From: Bacteroidota bacterium
GTDB taxonomy: Bacteria; Bacteroidota; Ignavibacteria; Ignavibacteriales; Melioribacteraceae
Direction: 5' to 3'
NCBI GenBank assembly: GCA_023397505.1
Contig: JAEWUC010000003.1
Coordinates: forward strand, 434,001-498,000
DNA length: 64,000 nucleotides
Part shown: piece after piece, positions 35,934 to 44,625 of the stretch
Numbering within the stretch: the stretch's first letter is position 1
Layout: each line of letters begins with the position of its first letter
Notes under the pieces: model-generated
Databases searched by the model: none
Seen by the model: the letters and a program-made list of their open reading frames with translations, nothing else
Told to the model about the DNA's origin: nothing
Program-made: the position numbers and the translations under genes

Positions 35934-37136
35934 ATGACCACAAAGGATTACATATCAATTGAAGAGAAATACGGCGCTCATAATTATCATCCGCTGGATG
36001 TAGTTATTGAACGTGCCGAAGGCGTTTGGGTTTACGACGTCGAAGGCAAAAAATATCTTGATTGCCTGGCAGCTTACTCTGCAGTCAACCAGGGTCATTG
36101 TCATCCGCGTATTGTAAAAGCATTAAAAGAACAAGCGGAAAAAGTAACATTAACATCGCGTGCATTTAGAAATAACCAGCTTCCTCTATTATATAAAGAG
36201 TTAAGCGAACTAACCGGCTACGAAACTTCCCTGCCTATGAATTCCGGCGCCGAAGCAGTTGAAACTGCATTGAAAGCTGCCCGCAAATGGGGCTATCTTA
36301 TAAAGAAGGTTCCGGAAAACATGGGCGAAATTATTACTTGTACAAATAACTTTGCCGGAAGAACAATTTCGATTGTAAGTTTTTCAACGGAAGAACAATA
36401 TAAAAAAGGATTCGGCCCGTTCACTCCGGGTTTTAAAGTAGTTGAGTATGGAAATGTTAAAGCCCTTGAAGAAGCAATAACACCAAACACAGTTGCTTTT
36501 TTAGTAGAGCCGATTCAAGGCGAAGGCGGCGTTGTTGTTCCGCCCGAAGGTTATTTAAAAGCAGCATTCGATATTTGTAAAAAGAACAATGTTTTGTTTA
36601 TTGCCGATGAAATACAAAGCGGCTTGGGAAGAAGCGGAAAACTTTTTGCGCATATGTACGAAGGAATAAAACCCGACGCCGTTATTATCGGTAAAGCGCT
36701 TTCCGGCGGATGTTACCCGGTTTCTGCTGTTTTATCTGATAAAGAATTTCTCGGCGTGTTTAAACCCGGCGATCACGGTTCAACGTTCGGCGGCAACCCG
36801 CTCGGTGCTGCAGTAGCCCGCGAGTCATTAAAAGTTCTTGTTGAAGAAAAATTGATTGAAAATTCTTTTGAACTCGGCAATTACTTTATCGGCGCGTTAA
36901 AGAAAATAAATTCACAGCATATAAAAGAAGTACGCGGAAGAGGTTTATTCATTGGCGTGGAATTGAAACCCGAAGCAAGAGGCGCACGAAGATTTTGCGA
37001 AGCTTTGATGCAACGCGGTATTTTGTGCAAGGAAACTCACGAAAATGTTATCCGTTTTGCGCCGCCTCTTGTAATTAAAAAAGAAGAAATAGATTGGGCT
37101 TTATCTCATATAAAAGAAGTATTAGTAATGGCTTAA
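35934..37136 (+). CDS. rocD: Ornithine aminotransferase
   Basis: The 400-residue class III aminotransferase matches ornithine-oxo-acid transaminase over its full length: CLAAYSAVNQGHCHPRIVKAL, PMNSGAEAVETALKAARKWGY, LVEPIQGEGGVVVPPEGYL, the acidic FIADEIQSGLGRSGK, and the pyridoxal-phosphate lysine in VIIGKALSGGCYPVSAV. It converts ornithine and 2-oxoglutarate to glutamate semialdehyde and glutamate, linking arginine breakdown to proline. Single gene with a clear terminator. Confidence 0.94.
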   Translation: MTTKDYISIEEKYGAHNYHPLDVVIERAEGVWVYDVEGKKYLDCLAAYSAVNQGHCHPRIVKALKEQAEKVTLTSRAFRNNQLPLLYKELSELTGYETSLPMNSGAEAVETALKAARKWGYLIKKVPENMGEIITCTNNFAGRTISIVSFSTEEQYKKGFGPFTPGFKVVEYGNVKALEEAITPNTVAFLVEPIQGEGGVVVPPEGYLKAAFDICKKNNVLFIADEIQSGLGRSGKLFAHMYEGIKPDAVIIGKALSGGCYPVSAVLSDKEFLGVFKPGDHGSTFGGNPLGAAVARESLKVLVEEKLIENSFELGNYFIGALKKINSQHIKEVRGRGLFIGVELKPEARGARRFCEALMQRGILCKETHENVIRFAPPLVIKKEEIDWALSHIKEVLVMA

Positions 37137-37159
37137 TTAGAAGTTGTTGTAAATACTAG

Positions 37160-37188
37160 AACCCTCTTGTTTATCGAGAGGGTTTTTA
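37160..37188 (+). terminator. Rho-independent terminator of rocD
   Basis: AACCCTCT (37160-37167) pairs with AGAGGGTT (37177-37184) across a 9-base loop, followed by a T-run (TTTTTAATTTT). It may serve the convergent kinase gene as well. Confidence 0.85.
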
Positions 37189-37191
37189 ATT

Positions 37192-39459
37192 TTATGAATG
37201 ATGCGAGGATTTTAACCACTGGTCGATTGTTAATTTTAAGAAGTGAATATTAATAGGTTTTGCAATGTAATCATCCATCCCGGCCGCTAAACATTTTTCC
37301 CTATCTTTCATGCTCGAATGAGCAGTAACGGCGATTATGGGAATTTTAGATTCTTTACCGCCGAGTTCTCTAACTTTTTTTGTAGCGGTAATTCCGTCCA
37401 TGTCCGTCATTTCAACATCCATCAAAACCAAATCGAAAATGCCGCTTTTAATTGAATCTATAGCTTGAAAACCCGTAGATACAGCTTCAACGTCATAACC
37501 GACTTCTCTTAAAATTTTCAATTCAAGGTTCTGGCTTATCGGATTATCTTCAACCAACAAAATTCTTTTCTTAACAGACTGTTCTATTTTAGGTTCTTCA
37601 TCACTTAAAATATTTTCTTTCTCAGCGTCCGCCAATTGCTCACTAACTTCGGAAAAACTTTTATCAATCATTGCGTCGGGTTTAAGTTTCAACTTAGCAG
37701 TGAAAACAAATTTGCTTCCCATACCTACTTTACTTTCAACGTTAATCTCGCCGTTCATCAGTTTTACAAATTCTTTAGATATTACAAGTCCGAGACCGGT
37801 TCCTTCTTTCTTGCTTTTTTTATTTTTAACCTGCACATAAGGTTCGAACAATAAAGGAATTTTTTCGCTCGGAATTCCATGACCGGTATCTTCAATAGTC
37901 GTAGTTAATTCCATCCAGTCTGATGTTCTAGATGTAGATTTTACTTCAAGCGATATTTTTCCTTCGTCAGTGAATTTAACGGCATTGCTTAAAAGATTTA
38001 GTATAATTTGTCGGTATCTTGTCGGGTCGCCGAAAAGATCATCCGGAATTTCATCGTCAATCTTTTGATCAAAAATTAAATTCTTTTGTTTTGCAACTTG
38101 GCTAATGATAGAATATGTTTTCTGAAGTTCTTCGCGGATATTAAATTGAATTTCGTCGAGTTCCATTTTACCCGCTTCTATCTTTGATATATCAAGAATG
38201 TTGTTGATAATATCAAGAAGTGATTCTGCGGCCAACCGCGCATCGTGTGCAAAATTTTTGAGTTCCTCGGTATCTTCAAAAAGATCATTTTCAATTAGAG
38301 TTAAAAAACCCATAACTGAATTCATAGGCGTTCTAACTTCGTGACTCATATTAGCAAGGAATTTTGATTTATAACTGCTTTCTTGCTGTGCTTTTCTCGC
38401 GGCGATATCTGCTTTTAATTTCTCCTGCCTCAAAGCTTCAAGAGCTTTCTGGCGTTCATTCTCAGCTATAACCTGCTGAGTAATATCCTGGCAGCTGCCT
38501 TCATAATAAACATTATTTGAATCGTCATCAAAATTTATGCGCACATTCATCCGAACCGTAATTTCCGATCCGTCCTTCTTTGTCATTAAAACCCTGTAAT
38601 TCTTTACACGTCCCTGCTTATCAAGTAATTTAAGCAGCAGTTCCCAATCTCCTTTACGCTTAAAACAATCGCTGGCAAGATTCATCTTTATCACTTCATC
38701 TTCATAGGCATACCCAAGCATTTTAAGAAATGACGGGTTGACTGTAAAAAAACTGCCCTCTAAATTAAACTGGAATATTCCTTCGGCGGAGTTTTCAAAA
38801 ATATTTCTGAACTTCTTTTCGGAAACTGTCATCTCATAACTTTTCGTTAATGCTTCCTGGCGCAGCCTGGAATTGATATAACTTGCAGCAATTGCCATTA
38901 AACTTATCAAAATAACAAGTAGAACGGATTCAACCATGTTGGGAAGTATGTAAACATTCCGGCTGTTAAAAATAATTGAAGATGCAAAAACTAAGTTATA
39001 ATAGATGGCAACAATTATTTGGTTTGTTACATCCCAGCTTAAAAATAATGCCGCAATAAAAAGTATAAGACTAATCAAATGTGAATTAAAAACAATAGTA
39101 GTCGGTATAAGATAAATCATTATACCAAAAGACGAGATAATAGACAACAAAAGTATATGAACAAGAACTATCGGATGTTTTTTGCCAAGTTTAGTATTTG
39201 ATAAAAGAAGCAATAAAAATGCTATCAATACCGATGAAAGCCGTGAAGTATAAATTAATGTGGAGTATTGATCAAAGAAACGTACTTCAAAAATGAGCGC
39301 GATAATTCCCGCCGCAGATGTAAAAAACGAAAGAGCTTTGAATGGCTCTATTATTAATCGTTTTGATTCTTCTTTATAGAAATCTTGGCGTTTATTTGCT
39401 AAAGCCCGTTTTTGGCTTTGAGTCTTTGTTTTATTTTTTAGATTTTCGTTGGAAGCCAC
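37192..39459 (-). CDS. Hybrid sensor histidine kinase (membrane, PAS, HisKA, HATPase, REC)
   Basis: The 755-residue protein has about five or six membrane segments between residues 45 and 195 and a PAS domain at ~212-330. A HisKA domain follows with phospho-acceptor His373 (NMSHEVRTPMN), then a HATPase_c domain (NLLSNAVKFTDEG, DTGHGIPSEK, GTGLGLVISKEFV) and a C-terminal receiver (LLVEDNPISQ, LVLMDVEMTDMDG, DYIAKPI). There is no periplasmic sensor of size, so the signal is probably sensed in the membrane or by PAS. No partner regulator gene is adjacent, so output must act in trans. Confidence 0.93.
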   Translation of the reverse strand: MASNENLKNKTKTQSQKRALANKRQDFYKEESKRLIIEPFKALSFFTSAAGIIALIFEVRFFDQYSTLIYTSRLSSVLIAFLLLLLSNTKLGKKHPIVLVHILLLSIISSFGIMIYLIPTTIVFNSHLISLILFIAALFLSWDVTNQIIVAIYYNLVFASSIIFNSRNVYILPNMVESVLLVILISLMAIAASYINSRLRQEALTKSYEMTVSEKKFRNIFENSAEGIFQFNLEGSFFTVNPSFLKMLGYAYEDEVIKMNLASDCFKRKGDWELLLKLLDKQGRVKNYRVLMTKKDGSEITVRMNVRINFDDDSNNVYYEGSCQDITQQVIAENERQKALEALRQEKLKADIAARKAQQESSYKSKFLANMSHEVRTPMNSVMGFLTLIENDLFEDTEELKNFAHDARLAAESLLDIINNILDISKIEAGKMELDEIQFNIREELQKTYSIISQVAKQKNLIFDQKIDDEIPDDLFGDPTRYRQIILNLLSNAVKFTDEGKISLEVKSTSRTSDWMELTTTIEDTGHGIPSEKIPLLFEPYVQVKNKKSKKEGTGLGLVISKEFVKLMNGEINVESKVGMGSKFVFTAKLKLKPDAMIDKSFSEVSEQLADAEKENILSDEEPKIEQSVKKRILLVEDNPISQNLELKILREVGYDVEAVSTGFQAIDSIKSGIFDLVLMDVEMTDMDGITATKKVRELGGKESKIPIIAVTAHSSMKDREKCLAAGMDDYIAKPINIHFLKLTIDQWLKSSHHS

Positions 39460-39628
39460 TTTTTTTCAGTAATTATTTTTGAGAAGCTTGAGCAAAATTT
39501 TTCTAAATTGTAGCCACGTAAATCATAGTTGCAATTAATTTTAGTCACTGCTCCCAGTTCATTAGGAATTTTTTGAAACATCATCATGTGTAAATAAAGA
39601 AAAATCAATAAATAATCAAAGAAAAACT

Positions 39629-40222
39629 ATGACAGATGTTCTTTATCAACTCGATCTTTCGATTTTTTATTTCTTAAACAGCACAATTGCCAATCCTGTT
39701 TTCGACAAGTTTTTTGTGTTTATTACAGACGTAAAAAATTGGTATTTAACGTATATCATCCTTTTCTTCATCTGCTTCTTTAAAGGCGGTAGGAAAGGAA
39801 AGATAGCTTGCGGATTTATGATTTTATTAATTGTCGCTTCAGATCAAATAAGCAGCAATCTATTAAAAAATCTATTTGAACGTGTTAGACCATGTAATGT
39901 TTTACCCGATGTAAGAACTTTACTCGGCTGCAGCGGAACGCTTTCATTTCCGTCTTCGCACGCAGTTAACAATTTTGCCGCCGCTACTTTCTTCGCAAAA
40001 ATTTTTCCAAAGTATAAATGGGTTTTATTCGTCTCGGCATTTTTTGTTGCAATTTCGCGGCCGTATTTGGGACTGCACTATCCTTCAGATACGCTTGGAG
40101 GCGCACTTATCGGAATTGGTATTGGTTATTTATTTGCAATTATGGCTTTAAAAACAGATTCATTATTTCATAAAAAAACAACAAAAATAACAGACCGCAT
40201 TGAAAGGATTGAGTTCAAATAA
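39629..40222 (+). CDS. PAP2-family phosphatase
   Basis: A 197-residue, roughly six-pass membrane protein with the three PAP2 signatures: KNLFERVRP (K-x6-RP), FPSSHAVNN (PSxH) and SRPYLGLHYPSD (SR-x5-H-x3-D). Enzymes of this kind dephosphorylate undecaprenyl pyrophosphate, phosphatidic acid or lipid A at the periplasmic face. Substrate not decidable here. The AMP nucleosidase gene starts 12 bp after its stop. Confidence 0.9.
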   Translation: MTDVLYQLDLSIFYFLNSTIANPVFDKFFVFITDVKNWYLTYIILFFICFFKGGRKGKIACGFMILLIVASDQISSNLLKNLFERVRPCNVLPDVRTLLGCSGTLSFPSSHAVNNFAAATFFAKIFPKYKWVLFVSAFFVAISRPYLGLHYPSDTLGGALIGIGIGYLFAIMALKTDSLFHKKTTKITDRIERIEFK

Positions 40223-40234
40223 AACAAAACACAT

Positions 40235-41008
40235 ATGAAAACTAAACTTCAGATTGCTAAAAATTGGCTGCCGAGATATACCGGTACAAACATCGATGAT
40301 TTCGGCGATTATTTATTATTAACAAACTTTCATAATTATGTCACAAAGTTTGCCGAACAGTTTAAGTGCGAAGTAAAAGGTCTCAACAAGCCGATGCAGA
40401 CTGCAACAAATGACAAAGGACTTTCAATAATTAATTTTGGAATCGGCTCGGCAAATGCTGCAACTATCATGGATATTTTAGTTGCGAGAGAACCCAAAGG
40501 AGTTTTATTTCTTGGCAAATGCGGCGGATTAAAACGTTCGACTGAAATCGGGCATTTCATTCTTCCTACTGCTGCAATTCGGGGAGAAGGAACGAGCAAT
40601 GATTATTTTCCTCCAGAAGTGCCTGCACTTCCCTCTTTCAAACTTCATAAATTTGTCTCGGATAAAATTATTGCCCACAAACTTGAATACCGAACCGGGG
40701 TGATATATACAACAAACCGCCGTTTGTGGGAATGGGATAATAAATTCAAAAAGTATTTAAAACAACTTGGCGCAATAGGGATTGATATGGAAACCGCAAC
40801 CTTATTCATTGTTGGATACGCCAATCAAATTGCGCACGGTGCATTGTTATTAGTTTCGGATTTGCCGATGATTCCCGAAGGTGTTAAAACCGAAGAATCA
40901 GATAAATTAGTCACGCAAAAATTTGTAGATCTTCATCTTCAAATCGGTATAGAAGCGATGACGGAAATAGGCAAAAAAGGCGAACAGATAAAACATTTTA
41001 CTTATTAG
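40235..41008 (+). CDS. amn: AMP nucleosidase (short, Bacteroidota-type)
   Basis: The 257-residue protein belongs to the nucleoside phosphorylase fold and matches the short AMP nucleosidases of Bacteroidota: INFGIGSANAATIMDILVA, FLGKCGGLKRSTEIGHFILPTAAIRGEGTSNDYFPP and IGIDMETATLFIVGYAN, the last holding the ribose-binding Glu. It should split AMP into adenine and ribose-5-phosphate. The long N-terminal domain of the E. coli enzyme is absent, as usual in this group. Together with the LOG protein at 34 kb it gives two candidate nucleotide hydrolases within 6 kb. Confidence 0.87.
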   Translation: MKTKLQIAKNWLPRYTGTNIDDFGDYLLLTNFHNYVTKFAEQFKCEVKGLNKPMQTATNDKGLSIINFGIGSANAATIMDILVAREPKGVLFLGKCGGLKRSTEIGHFILPTAAIRGEGTSNDYFPPEVPALPSFKLHKFVSDKIIAHKLEYRTGVIYTTNRRLWEWDNKFKKYLKQLGAIGIDMETATLFIVGYANQIAHGALLLVSDLPMIPEGVKTEESDKLVTQKFVDLHLQIGIEAMTEIGKKGEQIKHFTY

Positions 41009-41025
41009 AAGTAAATCCATCTTAG

Positions 41026-41931
41026 CTATAAAATTTTTACCTTGGTTTTATCGGTTCCTTTTTTAACAAGAGCAACCCCGCCGAGTATTACAAATGCAGC
41101 TACTACAATTGATAAGGAAATTTTCTCGTCCAAAATCCACCAGCCGAGAAATAAAGCTATGATTGGATTTACATATGCATATGTTGACACAAGCGAAATT
41201 GGCAAATGTGCAACAGCGTAAATGTATGAACCATATCCTAGAAGTGAACCCATTACAATCAAATAAACAAATGCCCAAAAACTTTCTTGCGTGAAATAGA
41301 ATGATGAACCTTCGCCCAGAACTAATCCAAAAGTTGAAAGTAAAATACCGGCAATTATCATTTGAACTGACGCGCTCATCAAAGGATGAATATCAACTTT
41401 TCTATATTTTGTATAAACTGTTCCCGCCGACCAGCCGACGACCGCAATTAAAATTCCAATTACACCTCCAAGATTTTCAGCGTTAAAAAGCAATTGAATA
41501 TCACCGCCGAAAATTATTGCGATTCCCGATAGCCCAAGAATTAATCCTAATAAAACAACTCCATTAATTCTCACACCTTTTGGCAGTAAAGATTCCATTC
41601 CTACAATCCAAAAAGGAACTGTAGTAATTAACAATGCCGCCAAACCGCTTGATATATATTGTTCCGAAAACACAACAAATCCGTTGCCAATAGCAAGCAA
41701 ACCAAAGCCGCCAATAGCAATGTGAACTAAATCTTTTTTCTGTGGAAGTTTATATCCGCGTAGTTTTAGAATAACTAATAAAACCGGTCCGGCAATTAGC
41801 CATCTCAATCCGGCAAATAAAACAGGGGGTAAATCTTCAACACCGATTCTTATAGCTAAATAAGTTGTTCCCCAAATAATATAAATTGAGAACAGTGCGA
41901 TGTACGCCTTAATATTTTCTTTTTCACTCAT
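41026..41931 (-). CDS. EamA/DMT family transporter
   Basis: A 301-residue protein with ten membrane segments in two EamA halves: IYIIWGTTYLAIRIGVEDLPPVLFAGLRWL opens the first, VYTKYRKVDIHPLMSASVQM the second, ending with AYVNPIIALFLGWWILDEK, a typical DMT signature. Such proteins usually export amino acids or other metabolites; the substrate is unknown. Single gene. Confidence 0.9.
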   Translation of the reverse strand: MSEKENIKAYIALFSIYIIWGTTYLAIRIGVEDLPPVLFAGLRWLIAGPVLLVILKLRGYKLPQKKDLVHIAIGGFGLLAIGNGFVVFSEQYISSGLAALLITTVPFWIVGMESLLPKGVRINGVVLLGLILGLSGIAIIFGGDIQLLFNAENLGGVIGILIAVVGWSAGTVYTKYRKVDIHPLMSASVQMIIAGILLSTFGLVLGEGSSFYFTQESFWAFVYLIVMGSLLGYGSYIYAVAHLPISLVSTYAYVNPIIALFLGWWILDEKISLSIVVAAFVILGGVALVKKGTDKTKVKIL

Positions 41932-42061
41932 AAATTTTTTAATGTGATGTGGAAATTACAACATTTTGACGAAGCATTTTATATTTGGTTAAACAAATAA
42001 CAAAATAATTCTCGCAAAGTTTTTTTCACTAACTTTATATAGAAAATAATCGGTGATAAAT

Positions 42062-43222
42062 ATGAAGTTAAACGCGGCTCAAGTTACAGCGCAGGCATTA
42101 ATCGATATCGGAGTTGATGTTTTAACTCATGTGCCGGGATACGGCGGTTCGGAAGTTTTCCAGGCATACAATGAATTAGCCATGAAACGACTCCCTTTTT
42201 CATTCCATGAAGAAGCAGCATTTACAATTGCCCACAGTGCAAGTATTTGCGGTAAACGTTCTGCAGTAATTATGAAAGCGCACGGATTTATGAAAGCCGC
42301 CAACAGCATTTCGGATTCTCTCTATTCGGAATTATCCGCAGGCTTTGTTTCGATAATTGCAGAAGACAGCAGCGGCAAGCATTCCGATTCGATTTTTGAA
42401 ATTGCGCCTGTACTTGATTCGATGGGCATGCCGTACATTAAAGTGAAGACTGAAACAATATATGATGATGTATTAAAAGCATTCTGGGAATCTGAAAAAA
42501 GGAAAATCCCCGTTGCACTGCTTATTAATTCTCTCGAGATGAAAAATGAAATTATGTTTGAACAGAAACAAAATCTGAAACAAAATTTTTTTTACTCGCG
42601 GGATATTTGCAAACACGTAATTCACCCGATGCTTTCGGATTACCAGTATAAATTTTTCCTGTCACGAAAATTATCGGAAGAATTACAAGTCCTTCCAAAA
42701 CCGGTTTTCCCAAAATTTCCCGATGAATTACCGGAACGTGCGCGAAACACAGCATTAAAATATATGCCCGTGTTCGATGTGTTTAAGAATTACCGCGGCG
42801 ATATAGTTACCGGAGATACAAGCGGTTTAAGTGCTTTCTGTTTTCCGCCTTACAATTGCATTGATATTGTTACTTACATGGGCGGGTCTATTCCGCTTGC
42901 CATTGGCGCATACCTCGCCGGCAATAAAAATGTTTGGGCTTTAAGCGGCGATTTCGGCTTTATCTCCGCCGGCATTATCGGTCTGATTGAAGCGATACAA
43001 AGAGAAATTCCGTTGAAGATTGTTATCTTTTACAACAAACAAGCGGCGGCAACGGGCGGACAAAAGATTGATAAAAAAATCCTCCGCCACCTTCTCGCAG
43101 GATTCGAAAGATTTATTGTTCATATTTCAAATCCTAACGACCCGTTTGAAGTTGAAAATGTTTTTAAAGAAGTATCTGCAGCAACAGAACTAAAAATAGT
43201 TATTGTTGATTTCCAGGAATAA
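42062..43222 (+). CDS. IorA-like thiamine-pyrophosphate enzyme without ferredoxin domain
   Basis: The 386-residue protein has an N-terminal pyrimidine-binding half with the catalytic Glu in SFHEEAAFTIAHSAS. Its C-terminal pyrophosphate half shows YMGGSIPLAIGA, then GDFGFISAGIIGLIEAI and FYNKQAAATGGQ. The order and patterns resemble indolepyruvate ferredoxin oxidoreductase alpha (GD-x-x-F ... DNRTTAMTGHQ), but the protein lacks the C-terminal 4Fe-4S domain and no beta subunit is adjacent. It may be a non-oxidative 2-oxoacid decarboxylase of the phosphonopyruvate/sulfopyruvate kind. ATG 42062 follows GGTGA. A cupin gene begins 1 bp after its stop. Confidence 0.75.
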   Translation: MKLNAAQVTAQALIDIGVDVLTHVPGYGGSEVFQAYNELAMKRLPFSFHEEAAFTIAHSASICGKRSAVIMKAHGFMKAANSISDSLYSELSAGFVSIIAEDSSGKHSDSIFEIAPVLDSMGMPYIKVKTETIYDDVLKAFWESEKRKIPVALLINSLEMKNEIMFEQKQNLKQNFFYSRDICKHVIHPMLSDYQYKFFLSRKLSEELQVLPKPVFPKFPDELPERARNTALKYMPVFDVFKNYRGDIVTGDTSGLSAFCFPPYNCIDIVTYMGGSIPLAIGAYLAGNKNVWALSGDFGFISAGIIGLIEAIQREIPLKIVIFYNKQAAATGGQKIDKKILRHLLAGFERFIVHISNPNDPFEVENVFKEVSAATELKIVIVDFQE

Positions 43223-43223
43223 T

Positions 43224-43541
43224 ATGATTGTCAAAAATTTTTTCAAAAATATCCCGGCATCTCTTCCTGAGGAATTTGTAGAAGAACTTTTAACAACAAA
43301 AAATTTTCGGATGGAAAAAATTATTTCTGAAGGTCATTCTTCGTCGGAAAATTTTTGGTATGATCAGGATGAAAATGAATTTGTGATGCTTCTGAGCGGC
43401 AGTGCAATTTTATCTTTTGAAGACGAAGAAGATATAAAATTAAACCCGGGCGACTATTTGATTATTCCTGCTCATAAAAAGCATCGTGTTAAACAAACAG
43501 ATTCAACACAAAAAACTTTTTGGCTTACGATTTTTTACTAG
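43224..43541 (+). CDS. Cupin-domain protein
   Basis: A single small cupin (106 residues): the first motif region ISEGHSSSENFWYDQDENEFVMLLSG and the second LNPGDYLIIPAHKKHRVKQT, with Glu and His residues available for metal. Similar small cupins are usually annotated as phosphoribosylaminoimidazole carboxylase-like or mannose-6-phosphate isomerase-like without proof. ATG 43224 with an AGGAAT ribosome site. It is coupled to the TPP enzyme and may act on the same metabolite. Confidence 0.82.
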   Translation: MIVKNFFKNIPASLPEEFVEELLTTKNFRMEKIISEGHSSSENFWYDQDENEFVMLLSGSAILSFEDEEDIKLNPGDYLIIPAHKKHRVKQTDSTQKTFWLTIFY

Positions 43542-43614
43542 TATTATTGTACTGACTTAACATTTTTCGTTTAAAATAATTTTCTTAAATGCGAAGAACT
43601 TCCGCAAACCGTAT

Positions 43615-43971
43615 TCAATAATGCTTGTACTCGGCAAATCCTTTTTCAACTAGAAGATCATTAATGTTCACAAATTCGTCGCGGTCTTTTTCAATATGGA
43701 TTTCACCAAGATAGCGTCCGTATTTTTCATCTTTATCTTTTAATGTCTCAAGTATAATATCTTTGCCAAGAATCTGTTCTCTTAAAAAATCCCTCGATTT
43801 AATTCCCCTTTCTTTTTCAGTACCTTTAACTTCAGGTGCATTAATTCTGTTCAATCTTATTTTTTCATTCTTAATAAAAGTATGCATGCCGAGATCAACT
43901 TCAACAGTACACGTATCGCCGTCATAAACTTCAGTAACTTTGGCCTTGTAGTGATAAAGTGATTTTACCAT
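43615..43971 (-). CDS. Thermonuclease (SNase) family protein
   Basis: A 118-residue SNase-fold protein with KVTEVYDGDTCTVEVDLGM, IRLNRINAPEVKG (catalytic Arg and acidic pair) and DEKYGRYLGEI (second catalytic Arg in YGR). It lacks a signal peptide, unlike most secreted nucleases, so it would be cytosolic unless exported by another route. The minimal length covers only the core barrel. Convergent with the cupin gene. Confidence 0.87.
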   Translation of the reverse strand: MVKSLYHYKAKVTEVYDGDTCTVEVDLGMHTFIKNEKIRLNRINAPEVKGTEKERGIKSRDFLREQILGKDIILETLKDKDEKYGRYLGEIHIEKDRDEFVNINDLLVEKGFAEYKHY

Positions 43972-44034
43972 TTCGTACTCCTTAATTTTTATTTATTTTG
44001 GAAATGAATAAAAACAATCCGGCAATAAAATAAC

Positions 44035-44586
44035 ATGAAAAACAAACTCCTTCAATCTATATTAATATTATTTATACTTTCATCCTCGGCATATTCACAG
44101 ATTCAATATGTAAGTTTCGGTGCGAATGCAGGGTTCGGAGAAATTCGCGGCAACTCGCCATCGGTTTCAAGTTTCGGAACAAATCTTTTTGTGGATTTTA
44201 TTCCGTGGTTTTCCGACGGTACATTATCGATTAGAACCGGTTTTTTGTATGCACAAAAAATTGAAAAATTTTTACCCGAAAATAGAGCAGGAAGATATTA
44301 TCCTTTCATAAAATCTTATTGGATAAAAGCGAATCTAAAACAAATACTTTCAGAAAAAATTTATGTTGAACCCGGAGCCGGTGTAATTGTTTTGAACGAT
44401 AGAACTTTCGGCGATACGAATAAATGGGAATTGGGTGTTTCATTTAATGCTTTAGTTGGCTGGGATTTAAGAAAAATTAACAGCGCTGGAATTTCGCTCG
44501 GGCTTGGTTTGGATTACGGAATTACATTTACCGGCAATACCGCGGGTTATTATTTGATGTACGCACAGATACAATATTATCCGTAA
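44035..44586 (+). CDS. Small outer-membrane barrel protein
   Basis: A signal peptide (MKNKLLQSILILFILSSSAYSQ) leads an alternating-strand protein of 183 residues that ends in YYLMYAQIQYYP, a typical aromatic end strand. GEIRGNSPSVSSFGTNLFVDFIP and GRYYPFIKSYWIKANL look like barrel strands. No specific family. A hairpin begins 6 bp after the stop. Confidence 0.65.
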   Translation: MKNKLLQSILILFILSSSAYSQIQYVSFGANAGFGEIRGNSPSVSSFGTNLFVDFIPWFSDGTLSIRTGFLYAQKIEKFLPENRAGRYYPFIKSYWIKANLKQILSEKIYVEPGAGVIVLNDRTFGDTNKWELGVSFNALVGWDLRKINSAGISLGLGLDYGITFTGNTAGYYLMYAQIQYYP

Positions 44587-44592
44587 AACGCA

Positions 44593-44613
44593 GCGCAGAG
44601 TACAACTCTGCGC
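44593..44613. terminator. Hairpin between convergent genes, TACAA-ended
   Basis: GCGCAGAG-tacaa-CTCTGCGC is a perfect 8-bp stem followed by TACAACACA. It lies between the barrel gene and the convergent aromatic-synthesis fusion gene and shares sequence (CGCAGAG/CTCTGCG) with the hairpin at 62575. Confidence 0.6.
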
Positions 44614-44625
44614 TACAACACATTT

